A stretch of 64,000 nucleotides of DNA from Streptomyces canus (GCF_030815415.1 NZ_JAUSWW010000001.1:7936001-8000000); one strand, 5' to 3'; positions 42,421-51,303 are shown, numbered from the stretch's first letter. A program made the numbers and translations. Notes: generated by a model not told the origin, from the letters alone.

Positions 42421-43839
42421 ATGCTGACCATCCTCGGCTTCGCCATGATCGCGACCTTCCTGGTCCTGATCATGATGAAGAAGATGTCGCCGATCGCGGC
42501 GCTCGTGCTGATCCCGGCACTGTTCTGTGTCTTCGTAGGGAAGGGCGCCCACCTCGGTGACTACGTCATCGACGGCGTCACCAGCCTCGCCCCCACTGCG
42601 GCGATGCTCATGTTCGCGATCGTCTACTTCGGTGTGATGATCGATGTCGGTCTCTTCGACCCGATCGTCCGGGGGATCCTGAAGTTCGCCAAGGCCGACC
42701 CGATGCGGATCGTGGTCGGTACGGCGATCCTCGCCGCGATCGTCTCGCTCGACGGCGACGGCTCGACCACCTTCATGATCACGGTCTCGGCGATGTACCC
42801 GCTGTACAAGCGCCTGAAGATGAGCCTGGTCGTGATGACCGGTGTGGCCGCCATGGCCAACGGCGTCATGAACACCCTGCCGTGGGGCGGCCCGACCGCC
42901 CGCGCCGCCACCGCGCTCAAGCTCGACGCCAGCGACATCTTCGTCCCGATGATCCCGGCCCTGCTCGTCGGCCTGCTGGGTGTCTTCGTCCTCTCGTACT
43001 TCCTGGGTCTGCGGGAGCGCAAGCGGCTGGGCGTGCTGACGCTGGGCGAGATCCTGGTGGAGGAGAAGGTCGAGGAGAAGGAGTCCGAGACGGTTCTCGT
43101 GGGTGCCGGTTCCGGCTCCGGCGCGTCCGGCTCCGAGAAGGTCACCGGCGGTTCCGGCTCCGGCACCGACGCCGAGGATGACGACGACGAGGAGCGCTTC
43201 ACGGTCCTCGACCCGAACCGCGCCACCCTGCGTCCCAAGCTCTACTGGTTCAACGCGCTGGTCACCCTCACCCTGCTCACCTCCATGATCATGGAGTGGC
43301 TGCCGATCCCGGTGCTGTTCATCCTCGGCGCCGCGCTCGTGCTCACCGTGAACTTCCCGCACATCCCCGACCAGAAGGCCCGGCTCGCCGCCCACGCCGA
43401 CAACGTCCTGAACGTCTCCGGCATGGTCTTCGCCGCCGCCGTCTTCACGGGCGTCCTCCAGGGCACCGGCATGGTCGACCACATGGCCCGCTGGATGGTC
43501 GACGTCATCCCCGGGGGCATGGGTCCGCACATGGCCCTCGTCACCGGTCTGCTGAGCCTCCCGCTCACCTACTTCATGTCGAACGACGGCTTCTACTTCG
43601 GTGTCCTCCCGGTCCTCGCCGAGGCCGGCGCCGCGCACGGGGTCTCGCCGCTGGAGATGGCCCGCGCCTCCCTCGTCGGCCAGCCGCTGCACATGTCGAG
43701 CCCGCTCGTCCCGGCCGTCTACGTCCTCGTCGGCATGGCGAAGGTCGAGTTCGGCGACCACACCAGGTTCGTGGTGAAGTGGGCCGCGCTGACCTGCCTG
43801 CTCATCCTGGCGGCGGGAATCGTGTTCGGCATCATCTGA
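42421..43839 (+). CDS. CitMHS-family citrate/metal-citrate transporter
   Basis: This 472-residue secondary transporter of the CitMHS family imports citrate complexed with divalent metal or iron, driven by protons. It has about 12 membrane helices in two halves. Typical segments are AIVSLDGDGSTTFMITVSAMYPLYKRL in the first half and LPLTYFMSNDGFYFGVLPVLAEAG in the second, with conserved QPLHMSSPLVPAVYVLVG. The long cytoplasmic loop (about 200-262) is unusually rich in Gly/Ser then Asp/Glu (DAEDDDDEERF). There is no strong ribosome binding site; see the folded leader. No two-component sensor such as CitST lies nearby. Confidence 0.93.
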   Translation: MLTILGFAMIATFLVLIMMKKMSPIAALVLIPALFCVFVGKGAHLGDYVIDGVTSLAPTAAMLMFAIVYFGVMIDVGLFDPIVRGILKFAKADPMRIVVGTAILAAIVSLDGDGSTTFMITVSAMYPLYKRLKMSLVVMTGVAAMANGVMNTLPWGGPTARAATALKLDASDIFVPMIPALLVGLLGVFVLSYFLGLRERKRLGVLTLGEILVEEKVEEKESETVLVGAGSGSGASGSEKVTGGSGSGTDAEDDDDEERFTVLDPNRATLRPKLYWFNALVTLTLLTSMIMEWLPIPVLFILGAALVLTVNFPHIPDQKARLAAHADNVLNVSGMVFAAAVFTGVLQGTGMVDHMARWMVDVIPGGMGPHMALVTGLLSLPLTYFMSNDGFYFGVLPVLAEAGAAHGVSPLEMARASLVGQPLHMSSPLVPAVYVLVGMAKVEFGDHTRFVVKWAALTCLLILAAGIVFGII

Positions 43840-43850
43840 CCGGGCTCACG

Positions 43851-43919
43851 GGGGACTTGAACCCGAGGACGTGGAACAGGGGCCCCGGCACAGGGGACTT
43901 GAAACGGAGGACGTGAACA
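43851..43919 (+). repeat. Duplicated leader segment ahead of the MFS gene
   Basis: GGGGACTTGAACCCGAGGAC followed by GTGGAACA (43851-43878) and GGGGACTTGAAACGGAGGAC followed by GTGAACA (43893-43919) are near-identical direct repeats 42 bases apart. The second contains the working ribosome binding site (GGAGG) and runs into the MFS ATG; the first lacks a usable start. Confidence 0.75.
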
Positions 43920-45160
43920 TGGCGCCCGGTGGGAACCGCGGCTGGCTGCTCCGCCTCGTCATCGCCTTCAGCTTCGCGCAGGGGGCGGTGTCGATGGCCC
44001 GGCCCGCCGTCTCCTACCGGGCGCTGGCGTTGGGCGCGGACGAGCGGGCGATCGGTGTGATCGCGGGGGTCTACGCCCTGCTCCCGCTGTTCGCCGCGGT
44101 CCCCCTGGGGCGCCGTACCGACCACGGCCGGTGCGCGCCCCTGCTGCCGGCCGGCGTGGTCCTGATATCCGGCGGCTGTGCGCTGAGCGGCATCGCGAAC
44201 TCCCTCTGGGCGATGGCCGTCTGGAGCGGAGTGATGGGCCTCGGTCACCTCTGCTTCGTGATCGGCGCCCAGTCCCTCGTCGCCCGCCAGTCCGCCCCGC
44301 ACGAACAGGACCGCAACTTCGGCCACTTCACCATCGGTGCCTCCCTCGGCCAACTGGTCGGCCCCGTCGCGGCGGGCGCGCTGATCGGCGGCCCGGACAT
44401 GGCGGGCACGAGCGCGCTCGCGCTGATCGTGGCGGGGGCCGGTGGCGCGGTCGCGCTCACCTCGTTGTGGCGCATAGAGCGGCGCGACACGGCGGCCAAG
44501 TCCCGTGCGGGACACGGTGATCGCGTCCCCGTCCAGCGCATCCTGCGCGCTCGGGGCGTGCCCGCCGGCATCTTCGTCAGCCTCGCCGTGCTCTCCGCGA
44601 CCGACATCCTCACCGCCTACCTCCCGGTGGTCGGCGAACACCGCGGCATCGCGCCCTCCGTCATCGGTCTGCTGCTCAGCCTCCGCGCGGCGGCCACGAT
44701 CGCCTGCCGGCTGGTGCTGACCCCGCTGCTGCGACTGCTGGGCCGCTCGCTCCTGCTCACCGTGACCTGCCTGCTGGCGGCCCTGCTGTGCGCGGGCATC
44801 GCCCTGCCGGTGCCGGTGTGGGCGCTCGCCGTGATGCTCGCCGCGCTCGGCTTCTGCCTCGGTGTCGGACAGCCGCTGTCCATGACGACGGTCGTCCAGG
44901 CGGCCCCCGACGGCGCCCGCTCCACGGCCCTCGCGCTGCGTCTGACCGGCAACCGCCTGGGCCAGGTCGCCGCCCCCGCCACGGCGGGCCTGGTCGCGGG
45001 CGTGGCGGGAGTGGCGGCACCGTTCGTGATGCTGGGCGTGCTCCTGCTGCTCTCCTCGGGCGTGGCACTGCGCTCACCGGCGAGGCCGGCCGCGGAGCCC
45101 GGTGCGCCCGACGCGCCCCGCCGGTCCGGGGCGGCCTTGGGCCGGACGAGCGAAGACTGA
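43919..45160 (+). CDS. Major facilitator superfamily transporter
   Basis: This 413-residue transporter has 12 predicted helices. The A-motif-like loop is PLGRRTDHGRCAPLLPAG (about 60-77), and the domain-halves pattern is clear (ASLGQLVGPVAAGALIGG in helix 5, a motif-C-like stretch typical of drug/proton antiporters). It may be an exporter of small compounds. ATG 43919 has GGAGG at eight bases and is preferred to a GTG at 43871. It follows the citrate transporter by 79 bases that carry a duplicated leader, so it may have arisen as a co-transcribed second gene. Confidence 0.88.
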   Translation: MAPGGNRGWLLRLVIAFSFAQGAVSMARPAVSYRALALGADERAIGVIAGVYALLPLFAAVPLGRRTDHGRCAPLLPAGVVLISGGCALSGIANSLWAMAVWSGVMGLGHLCFVIGAQSLVARQSAPHEQDRNFGHFTIGASLGQLVGPVAAGALIGGPDMAGTSALALIVAGAGGAVALTSLWRIERRDTAAKSRAGHGDRVPVQRILRARGVPAGIFVSLAVLSATDILTAYLPVVGEHRGIAPSVIGLLLSLRAAATIACRLVLTPLLRLLGRSLLLTVTCLLAALLCAGIALPVPVWALAVMLAALGFCLGVGQPLSMTTVVQAAPDGARSTALALRLTGNRLGQVAAPATAGLVAGVAGVAAPFVMLGVLLLLSSGVALRSPARPAAEPGAPDAPRRSGAALGRTSED

Positions 45161-45208
45161 CGGGTCGTAGGGCAGGCCTCCCCCCGCTCGCGACGGACAT
45201 GTGACAAA

Positions 45209-45249
45209 GAGTCAGGTGAAGCGCGATTTGTACGACAATCGTCTGACTC
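45209..45249 (+). promoter_or_regulatory. Hairpin just upstream of the surface protein ribosome binding site
   Basis: GAGTCAG (45209-45215) and CTGACTC (45243-45249) are exact complements enclosing a near-dyad (GATTTGT/ACAATC). The stem ends two bases before the GAGG ribosome binding site of the gene at 45262, so it may be an operator or a translational control hairpin. Confidence 0.45.
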
Positions 45250-45261
45250 GGAGGACTTCGC

Positions 45262-45825
45262 ATGACCACCACGGCCCGCCAACGCCGCGCCGCCGCCGTC
45301 GCGGCCCTCACCCTCGCGGGGTGCGCCCTGACCGGGACACCCGCGGTCGCGGCCACCAATGGAGACGTCAAGATCCACGCGCAGTACGAGCCGACGGCCG
45401 AGCAGGACAACGATCCCCACGTGTGCAGGTTCTACCTCGACGCCTTCAACTTCGACGCGGGTGAGGAGGTCCACTGGACCATTGCGGCCCAGCCCCCGTC
45501 CACCGGCGGCACGGTCAAGGAGGGCGACCTCACGGTCACCGCGGCCGGTGGGGGCAGCACCGAGGTGATTTCGCTGCCCAACGGGCACTACAAGCTCACG
45601 TGGGCCACCGGGGACGGGGACGGCCAGAACAGGAACAAGGTGTTCTGGGTGGAGTGCCCGCCCCGCGGTCCCCACGGCGGTCCCCACGGCGGTCCGCCCG
45701 CCGGTGGTGGCGGCATCGCGCGCGACCAGGCGTTCGCCCCGGTCGCCGGCGCCGCGGCAGTGGGCATGGCCGCGGTCGGCGGGGTGGTGTGGTTCCGGCT
45801 CCGCCGTCGCCCGCATGGCGCGTAG
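45262..45825 (+). CDS. Secreted surface protein with C-terminal membrane anchor
   Basis: This 187-residue protein has a signal peptide (AAAVAALTLAGCALTGTPAVAA). A compact domain follows with two Cys (HVCRF, WVECPP) and an aromatic-rich beta pattern (EVHWTIAAQPP, YKLTWATGDGDGQNRNKVFWVE). A Gly/Pro/His segment (GPHGGPHGGPPAGGGG), a membrane helix and an RLRRRPHG tail end it. The C-terminus has the layout of a sortase substrate but no LPxTG or LAxTG. The stop overlaps the sortase gene start, so it may be that sortase's partner. The function is otherwise unknown. Confidence 0.82.
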   Translation: MTTTARQRRAAAVAALTLAGCALTGTPAVAATNGDVKIHAQYEPTAEQDNDPHVCRFYLDAFNFDAGEEVHWTIAAQPPSTGGTVKEGDLTVTAAGGGSTEVISLPNGHYKLTWATGDGDGQNRNKVFWVECPPRGPHGGPHGGPPAGGGGIARDQAFAPVAGAAAVGMAAVGGVVWFRLRRRPHGA

Positions 45826-46696
45826 TCGTCGACGCAGGCCCTGGTACCGGACGCGCGCCTACCGCCTGGCGAGAACGGTCGTGATGACCGTCTCGCTGGT
45901 GGCGGGCGGCGTCTGGTTGACCCAGGGCGAGGAGCCGGGCGGGGCGGTCGAGGCCGCCCCGCCCGGCCCCCCGGCGGCAGCGCCCGCCACTGTCCGGACC
46001 GACGCCCGCGGGGCCGCGCAACAGCGTCCGCTCGGCACCGGGGTGTCGGTCACGCGCAGTCCGGACGTACCGCGGCGAGGCCAGGATCCGGCCTCGCGTC
46101 GCCCGGACGCTCCGCCGCGCACCGCGGAGGCGGCCCCGCGCCGCCCCGCCGTGCCGCGGCGGCCCCCGCCGAAGGCCGCCCCGCCCTCGTCGCCCGCACC
46201 TCGGCCCTCCCTGCCGCGCTCCCGCGCGACCCGTCTCGCCATCGACTTCCTCGATGTCGACGCCCCCGTCATGAACCTGCGGCTCGACCGCGAACGGCGG
46301 CTGCCCGCACCTCCCGACGGCGACGCGAACCGGGTCGGCTGGTACGAGGCCGGCCCGTCCCCCGGACAGCAGGGCACCGCCGTCGCCGTGGGCCACCTCG
46401 ACACCGACACCGGACCGGCCGTCTTCGCCGGCCTCGGCGAACTGCGGCGCGGCCGCCTGATCGAGGTGACGCGCGCCGACGGACGGGTCGCCGTGTACGC
46501 CGTCGACGCCATCAAGTCGTACGAGAAGGACCGGTTCCCCAACCGCGAGGTGTACGGCGACCGGGGCCGCCCCGAACTGAGGCTGATCACCTGCGGCGGC
46601 AACTACGACCGCAGGACCGGCTACTCGGGCAACGTGGTCGTCTTCGCCCACCTCGTCGAGATCCGCAAGCCGCCCGCGGCCGGCGCCCGGCGCTGA
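45815..46696 (+). CDS. Class F sortase
   Basis: This 293-residue protein has an N-terminal membrane anchor (TVVMTVSLVAGGVWLTQ, about 21-37), a Pro/Arg-rich stretch of roughly 95 residues and a sortase beta-barrel from about 138. The catalytic His194 is in AVGHLDTDTG and Cys260 is in LITCGGNYD; the catalytic Arg is probably R266 or R267. Class F sortases are typical of actinobacteria and recognise LPxTG-like signals. The ATG at 45815 lies inside the end of the upstream surface protein gene, indicating coupled translation. The unusually long basic/proline spacer may cross the cell wall. Confidence 0.9.
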   Translation: MARSRRRRPWYRTRAYRLARTVVMTVSLVAGGVWLTQGEEPGGAVEAAPPGPPAAAPATVRTDARGAAQQRPLGTGVSVTRSPDVPRRGQDPASRRPDAPPRTAEAAPRRPAVPRRPPPKAAPPSSPAPRPSLPRSRATRLAIDFLDVDAPVMNLRLDRERRLPAPPDGDANRVGWYEAGPSPGQQGTAVAVGHLDTDTGPAVFAGLGELRRGRLIEVTRADGRVAVYAVDAIKSYEKDRFPNREVYGDRGRPELRLITCGGNYDRRTGYSGNVVVFAHLVEIRKPPAAGARR

Positions 46697-46868
46697 ATGC
46701 GAGCGTCCGTTTTCTCACCTGCTGGACGGCACCGTCCGATCCTGCCCGTTCTCTTCCCCCCGGCGCACACATTCCGTTAACTTCCGTGACCCACGAGCCC
46801 CGTTCGACTCGGGCGGGGCATCCGACCACCGAGCATCAGCGCTCAGCCGGCCCTCGGGGACACCTGCC

Positions 46869-48209
46869 ATGACACGCGCCATCTCGTTGCACGACGTGAG
46901 CAAGAGCTACACCCGGGGCGCCCGGGTGGTGGACCGGATGTCACTGGACATCGAGCCCGGCGAATTCCTGGTCCTGCTCGGGCCCTCCGGCTGCGGCAAG
47001 TCCACCGTGCTGAGGATGATCGCGGGCCTCGAGGAGATCGACGAGGGCCACCTGCTGCTGGACGGCGAGTACGCCAACGACCTGCCGCCGTCCGGCCGGA
47101 ACATGGCGATGGTCTTCCAGAACTTCGCCCTGTACCCGAGCATGACCAGCCGCGACAACATCGGCTTTCCGCTGCGCTTCGAAGCCCCCGGCGCCGACCC
47201 GAGCCCACGCGTGGACGCCACCGCCCGCATGCTGGGCATCGAGGAGCTCCTGGACCGCTTCCCCGCCCAGCTCTCCGGCGGTGAACGCCAGCGCGTCGCC
47301 ATGGGCCGGGCCATCGCCCGCCATCCCTCCGTGTTCCTGATGGACGAGCCGCTGTCCAACCTCGACGCGAAACTCCGCAACCATCTGCGCGCCGAAATAT
47401 CCGCGCTCACCCGCCAGTTGGGCGTCACCACGATCTACGTCACCCACGACCAGTCCGAGGCCATGTCCCTCGGCGACCGGGTCGCCGTCATGCGCGGCGG
47501 CGTCCTGCAACAGGTCGGCACCCCGCGCTCGGTGTACGCGCTGCCCCGCAACGTCTTCGTCGCCGCCTTCATCGGCACCCCGCGCATCAACCTCCTGCGC
47601 GGCCTGGTGCGCGCCCCGCTCGGCGGCGCGATGACCATCAGCCTCGGCAAGCAGTTCCTGCGGCTGCCCGAACCGCTCTCCCTGGACCACCAGTTGCTCC
47701 GGGTGCAGCAGGGCCGTGAGGTCATCGTGGGCCTGCGCTCGGAGGCGGTCCGGATCGCCAAGCCGTCCGCCGCGCGGCCCGGCGAGGTGGCGCTCACCGG
47801 TCTCGTGGAGCACGTGGAGTTCCAGGGGCACGAGGTCCTCGTCCACTTCAACACCGGCTCCAGCCCCGCCGTCGTGCCGGACCTGGAGGCCCCGCGCCCC
47901 GTCGCCCGCCCCACCCGGCGCCGCCGCCGCGAGGGCGGCCCCCGCGTCCTGGACCGGCTCAGGGAACGCACGGGTGCCCTGCGGGCCGGGCCGGTGGTCG
48001 TCCTCGACGAGCCGAGGGACAGCGCCCCCGTGACACCGCCGGAGGGCCGCCTCCCCGGCGACCTGATCGTCCGCACCACCCCCGACATCGACTTCCGCCA
48101 CGGCATGCAGGTCCCCCTGCTCGTCGACCTCGCCCACCTGTTCGTCTTCGACCAGCACGGCGAACGCGTCTGCCCGGCCCCGGCACGGCTGCCGGACCTG
48201 GAGGAGTGA
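46869..48209 (+). CDS. ABC transporter ATP-binding protein, MalK/MsiK/UgpC type
   Basis: This 446-residue ATPase has Walker A GPSGCGKST (about 38-46), Q-loop VFQNFALYP, signature LSGGERQRVAMGRA (about 138-151), Walker B VFLMDEPLSNLD and switch His THDQSEAM. The regulatory TOBE/MOP C-terminus carries an inserted Arg-rich segment and is longer than usual (about 60-70 extra residues). MalK-type proteins power sugar or glycerol-phosphate importers. No permease or binding-protein genes are near, so it may be a shared ATPase, as MsiK is in streptomycetes, or an orphan. Confidence 0.93.
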   Translation: MTRAISLHDVSKSYTRGARVVDRMSLDIEPGEFLVLLGPSGCGKSTVLRMIAGLEEIDEGHLLLDGEYANDLPPSGRNMAMVFQNFALYPSMTSRDNIGFPLRFEAPGADPSPRVDATARMLGIEELLDRFPAQLSGGERQRVAMGRAIARHPSVFLMDEPLSNLDAKLRNHLRAEISALTRQLGVTTIYVTHDQSEAMSLGDRVAVMRGGVLQQVGTPRSVYALPRNVFVAAFIGTPRINLLRGLVRAPLGGAMTISLGKQFLRLPEPLSLDHQLLRVQQGREVIVGLRSEAVRIAKPSAARPGEVALTGLVEHVEFQGHEVLVHFNTGSSPAVVPDLEAPRPVARPTRRRRREGGPRVLDRLRERTGALRAGPVVVLDEPRDSAPVTPPEGRLPGDLIVRTTPDIDFRHGMQVPLLVDLAHLFVFDQHGERVCPAPARLPDLEE

Positions 48210-48224
48210 GCGGAAAAGCGCGCG

Positions 48225-48706
48225 GTGCCGTCGGCCGATCCGCCGGACAGGCCCCGCGTCCGCCCCACCCGGACCCGGGCCGTCCTCGCCGCCGTCGGTC
48301 TGTTGCTCGGCGTCGGCGCTCCCACCGCGTACGTCACCCTCGACGACGGGACACCGCGGCGCGGCGAGCCGTACATCGAGACCTCGCTCCTCTTCGGCAC
48401 CGAGCGGCCCGACGGCGGCCCGACGGCGGCCCGGCGGTCACCGACAAGCAGTTCATGGGCTTCGTCGACAAGGAGGTCACGCCCGGCGTCCCGGACGGCC
48501 TCATGGTGCAGACCGGTCGCGGGCAGTGGCGGGACGCCGGTGGGACGATCGAGAAGGAGCGGTCGTACGAGCTGATCCTGCTCTACCCGGTCGCGCGGGC
48601 GGGGGCGAGCGACCGGAGGATCGAGGAGATCCGGCGGGCGTACGAGAAGGCGTTCGGCCAGGAGTCCGTGGGGAGGGTGGACGACAGGGCCCGGGTCGAC
48701 TTCTGA
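48225..48706 (+). pseudogene. DUF3574 gene disrupted by an 11-bp tandem duplication
   Basis: The first part (GTG 48225 onward: signal-anchor AVLAAVGLLLGVGAP, then GEPYIETSLLFGTERPDGGP) and the second part (AVTDKQFMGFVDKEVTPGVPDGL... ending DDRARVDF at 48706) are in different frames. The break lies at two consecutive copies of GGCCCGACGGC (48406-48416 and 48417-48427). Removing one copy restores one frame of about 156 residues with the full DUF3574 sequence. Read as is, the first frame ends at 48575 in unrelated residues. It follows the ABC ATPase gene by 15 bases. It is either a recent slippage mutation or an assembly error in a GC repeat. DUF3574 function is unknown. Confidence 0.85.
48406..48427 (+). 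repeat. 11-bp tandem duplication inside the DUF3574 gene
   Basis: Two exact copies of GGCCCGACGGC are followed by a diverged third start (GGCCCGGCGG). The repeat length, not a multiple of three, shifts the reading frame. Confidence 0.9.
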
Positions 48707-48742
48707 TGGCATGCGTCACGTACCGGGGCGTCTGGCGCGTGA

Positions 48743-48761
48743 AAACTATCGCCGCTAGTTT
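48743..48761. promoter_or_regulatory. TetR-type operator before the ALDH/ADH operon
   Basis: AAACTATCGCCGCTAGTTT is an inverted repeat (6-bp arms, 7-base centre), 52 bases upstream of the aldehyde dehydrogenase start. It matches 14 of 19 bases of the palindrome at 55254-55272 between the TetR and acyl-CoA dehydrogenase genes, with identical arm spacing, so one regulator probably binds both. Confidence 0.7.
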
Positions 48762-48812
48762 ATGAGGCGGACTGAGCCGGACGACGACACGGCCCCGCCG
48801 GGAGGAAGCACC

Positions 48813-50201
48813 ATGAAGGCACACGACGGCATGTACATCGACGGCGAGTGGCGGCCCGCCGCCGGCCGGGACGCGATCGAGGTCGTGAACCCGGTCGACG
48901 AGCAGGTGATCGGCCGGGTCCCGGCCGGTACCGCCGAGGACGTCGACACCGCCGTACGAGCCGCCCGTGCCGCCCTCCCGGCCTGGGCCGCGACGGCACC
49001 GGCCGAGCGGGCCGCCCGGCTGGCCGCCCTCCGGGACGTGCTGGTGGCCTGCAAGGACGAGATCGCCGAGACGGTCACCGCCGAGCTGGGCTCGCCCCTG
49101 AAGTTCTCCGAGAACGTCCACGCCGCCGTGCCCCTCGCGGTCGCGGCCTCGTACGCCGAGCTGGCGGCGACGTACGCCTTCGAGGAGCAGGTCGGCAACT
49201 CGATCGTCCGCCAGGAGCCGATCGGTGTGGTGGGCGCGATCACGCCCTGGAACTACCCGCTGCACCAGATCGTCGCCAAGGTCGCCCCCGCTCTGGCGGC
49301 AGGCTGCACGGTCGTCCTGAAACCCGCCGAGGACACCCCGCTCGTCGCCCAGCTCTTCGCCGAGGCGGTCCACGAGGCCGGCGTACCGGCGGGCGTCTTC
49401 AACCTCGTCACCGGCCTCGGCCCGGTCGCGGGACAGGCCCTCGCCGAGCACCCGGACGTCGACCTGGTCTCCTTCACCGGCTCCACGGCAGTCGGCAGGC
49501 AGATCGGCGCCACGGCCGGTGCCGCGATCAAGAAGGTCGCCCTGGAACTCGGCGGCAAGTCCGCCAACGTGATCCTGCCGAGCGCCGACCTCGCCAAGGC
49601 GGTCAACGTCGGCGTCGCCAACGTGATGTCCAACTCCGGCCAGACGTGCAGCGCCTGGACGCGGATGCTCGTCCACCGGGAGCAGTACGAGGAGGCGGTC
49701 GAACTCGCCGCCACCGCCGCCGCCAAGTACGGCGACCGCATCGGCCCGGTCGTCAACGCCAAGCAGCAGGCCCGCGTGCGGGGTTACATCGAGAAGGGCG
49801 TCGCCGAGGGCGCGCGCCTCGTCGCCGGTGGCCCCGAATCCCCGCGCGAGCAGGGCTGCTTCGTGGCGCCCACGGTCTTCGCCGACGTCACGCCCGACAT
49901 GACGATCGCGCAGGAGGAGATCTTCGGCCCTGTCCTGTCGATCCTGCGCTACGAGGACGAGGAGGACGCCCTGCGCATCGCCAACGGCTCGGTGTACGGC
50001 CTCGCGGGCGCCGTCTGGGCCGGAGAGGAGGCGGAGGCGGTGGCCTTCGCGCGCCGGATGGACACCGGCCAGGTCGACATCAACGGCGGCCGCTTCAACC
50101 CCCTTGCCCCGTTCGGCGGTTACAAGCAGTCCGGCGTCGGCCGCGAGCTCGGCTCGCACGGTCTCGCCGAGTATCTCCAGACCAAGTCCCTGCAGTTCTG
50201 A
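48813..50201 (+). CDS. NAD(P)-dependent aldehyde dehydrogenase
   Basis: This 462-residue enzyme oxidises an aldehyde to its acid. Cofactor-binding segments are ITPWNYPLHQI and FTGSTAVGRQI. The general base Glu is in LELGGKSANV, the catalytic Cys in SGQTCSAWTRM, and the end motif is EEIFGPVLSI. GGAGGAAGC before ATG 48813 fixes the start; an in-frame start at 48762 lies immediately after the operator and has no ribosome binding site. It is followed after 11 bases by a zinc alcohol dehydrogenase, so the pair could convert an alcohol through aldehyde to acid. The natural substrate is unknown. Confidence 0.95.
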   Translation: MKAHDGMYIDGEWRPAAGRDAIEVVNPVDEQVIGRVPAGTAEDVDTAVRAARAALPAWAATAPAERAARLAALRDVLVACKDEIAETVTAELGSPLKFSENVHAAVPLAVAASYAELAATYAFEEQVGNSIVRQEPIGVVGAITPWNYPLHQIVAKVAPALAAGCTVVLKPAEDTPLVAQLFAEAVHEAGVPAGVFNLVTGLGPVAGQALAEHPDVDLVSFTGSTAVGRQIGATAGAAIKKVALELGGKSANVILPSADLAKAVNVGVANVMSNSGQTCSAWTRMLVHREQYEEAVELAATAAAKYGDRIGPVVNAKQQARVRGYIEKGVAEGARLVAGGPESPREQGCFVAPTVFADVTPDMTIAQEEIFGPVLSILRYEDEEDALRIANGSVYGLAGAVWAGEEAEAVAFARRMDTGQVDINGGRFNPLAPFGGYKQSGVGRELGSHGLAEYLQTKSLQF

Positions 50202-50212
50202 GGAGCTTTCAC

Positions 50213-51292
50213 GTGGTTCGCGCAGCAGTCCTTCCCGCCGTGGGCGCTCCCCTGGAGGTCACCGACATCGAGCTCCCGGACCCCGGCCCCGGCCAGGTCC
50301 GCGTCCGCCTCGCCGCCGCCGGTGTCTGCCACTCCGACCTGTCCCTGTCCAACGGCACGATGCGGGTACCGGTCCCGGCCGTGCTCGGCCACGAGGGCGC
50401 GGGCACGGTGATCGCCGTCGGCGAGGGCGTCACGGGCGTGGCGCCCGGTGCCGACGTCATCCTCAACTGGGCCCCGTCCTGCGGCAGTTGCCATGCCTGC
50501 TCGCTCGGCGAGGTCTGGCTGTGCGCCAACGCCCTCAACGGCGCGGCGGACGTCTACGCCCGCACCGCCGACGGCACCGACCTCCACCCCGGCCTGAACG
50601 TCGCCGCGTTCGCCGAGGAGACGGTCGTCCCGGCCTCCTGCGTCCTGCCGCTCCCCGCGGGCATCCCCCTCACCGACGCCGCCCTCCTGGGCTGCGCGGT
50701 CCTCACCGGCTACGGCGCCGTCCACCACTCGGCACGGGTCCGCGAGGGCGAGACGGTCGCGGTGTACGGCGTCGGGGGAGTGGGCCTCGCCGCTCTCCAG
50801 GCGGCCCGGATCGCGGGCGCCGCGAAGATCGTCGCCGTCGATGTCTCCCCGGCGAAGGAGGAGCTGGCCCGCGAGGCCGGTGCCACCGACTACGTCGTCG
50901 CCTCCGAGAACACGGCCCGCGAGATCCGCGGCCTGACCGGCAAGCAGGGCGTCGACGTCGCCGTCGAGTGCGTCGGCCGCGCGACGACGATCCGGACCGC
51001 CTGGGACTCCACCCGACGCGGCGGCCGGACGACGGTCGTCGGTATCGGCGGCAAGGACCAGCAGGTCACCTTCAACGCCCTGGAGATCTTCCACTGGGGC
51101 CGCACCCTCTCCGGCTGCGTCTACGGCAACTCGAACCCGGCGGAGGACCTTCCGGTGCTCGCCGAGCACGTCCGCGCGGGCCGTCTGGACCTGGGCTCGC
51201 TGGTGACGGAGCGGATCGCCCTGGACGGCATCCCGGCGGCCTTCGAGAACATGCTCGCGGGCAAGGGCGGCAGGGCGCTGGTCGTCTTCTAG
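50213..51292 (+). CDS. Zinc-dependent alcohol dehydrogenase (class III/MDR type)
   Basis: This 359-residue medium-chain dehydrogenase has catalytic zinc ligands Cys39 (GVCHSD), His60/Glu61 (GHEGAG) and a further Cys in the LLGCAVLTGYGAV region. Structural zinc ligands are C90, C93, C96, C104. NAD binding is by GVGGVGLAALQAARIAGA with an Asp (VAVDVS) that favours NAD. It resembles the S-mycothiol/formaldehyde and long-chain ADH group. GTG 50213 has AGGAG at seven bases. It is transcribed with the upstream ALDH and followed by a strong terminator. Confidence 0.94.
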   Translation: MVRAAVLPAVGAPLEVTDIELPDPGPGQVRVRLAAAGVCHSDLSLSNGTMRVPVPAVLGHEGAGTVIAVGEGVTGVAPGADVILNWAPSCGSCHACSLGEVWLCANALNGAADVYARTADGTDLHPGLNVAAFAEETVVPASCVLPLPAGIPLTDAALLGCAVLTGYGAVHHSARVREGETVAVYGVGGVGLAALQAARIAGAAKIVAVDVSPAKEELAREAGATDYVVASENTAREIRGLTGKQGVDVAVECVGRATTIRTAWDSTRRGGRTTVVGIGGKDQQVTFNALEIFHWGRTLSGCVYGNSNPAEDLPVLAEHVRAGRLDLGSLVTERIALDGIPAAFENMLAGKGGRALVVF

Positions 51293-51303
51293 AACGCCGT
51301 GTA

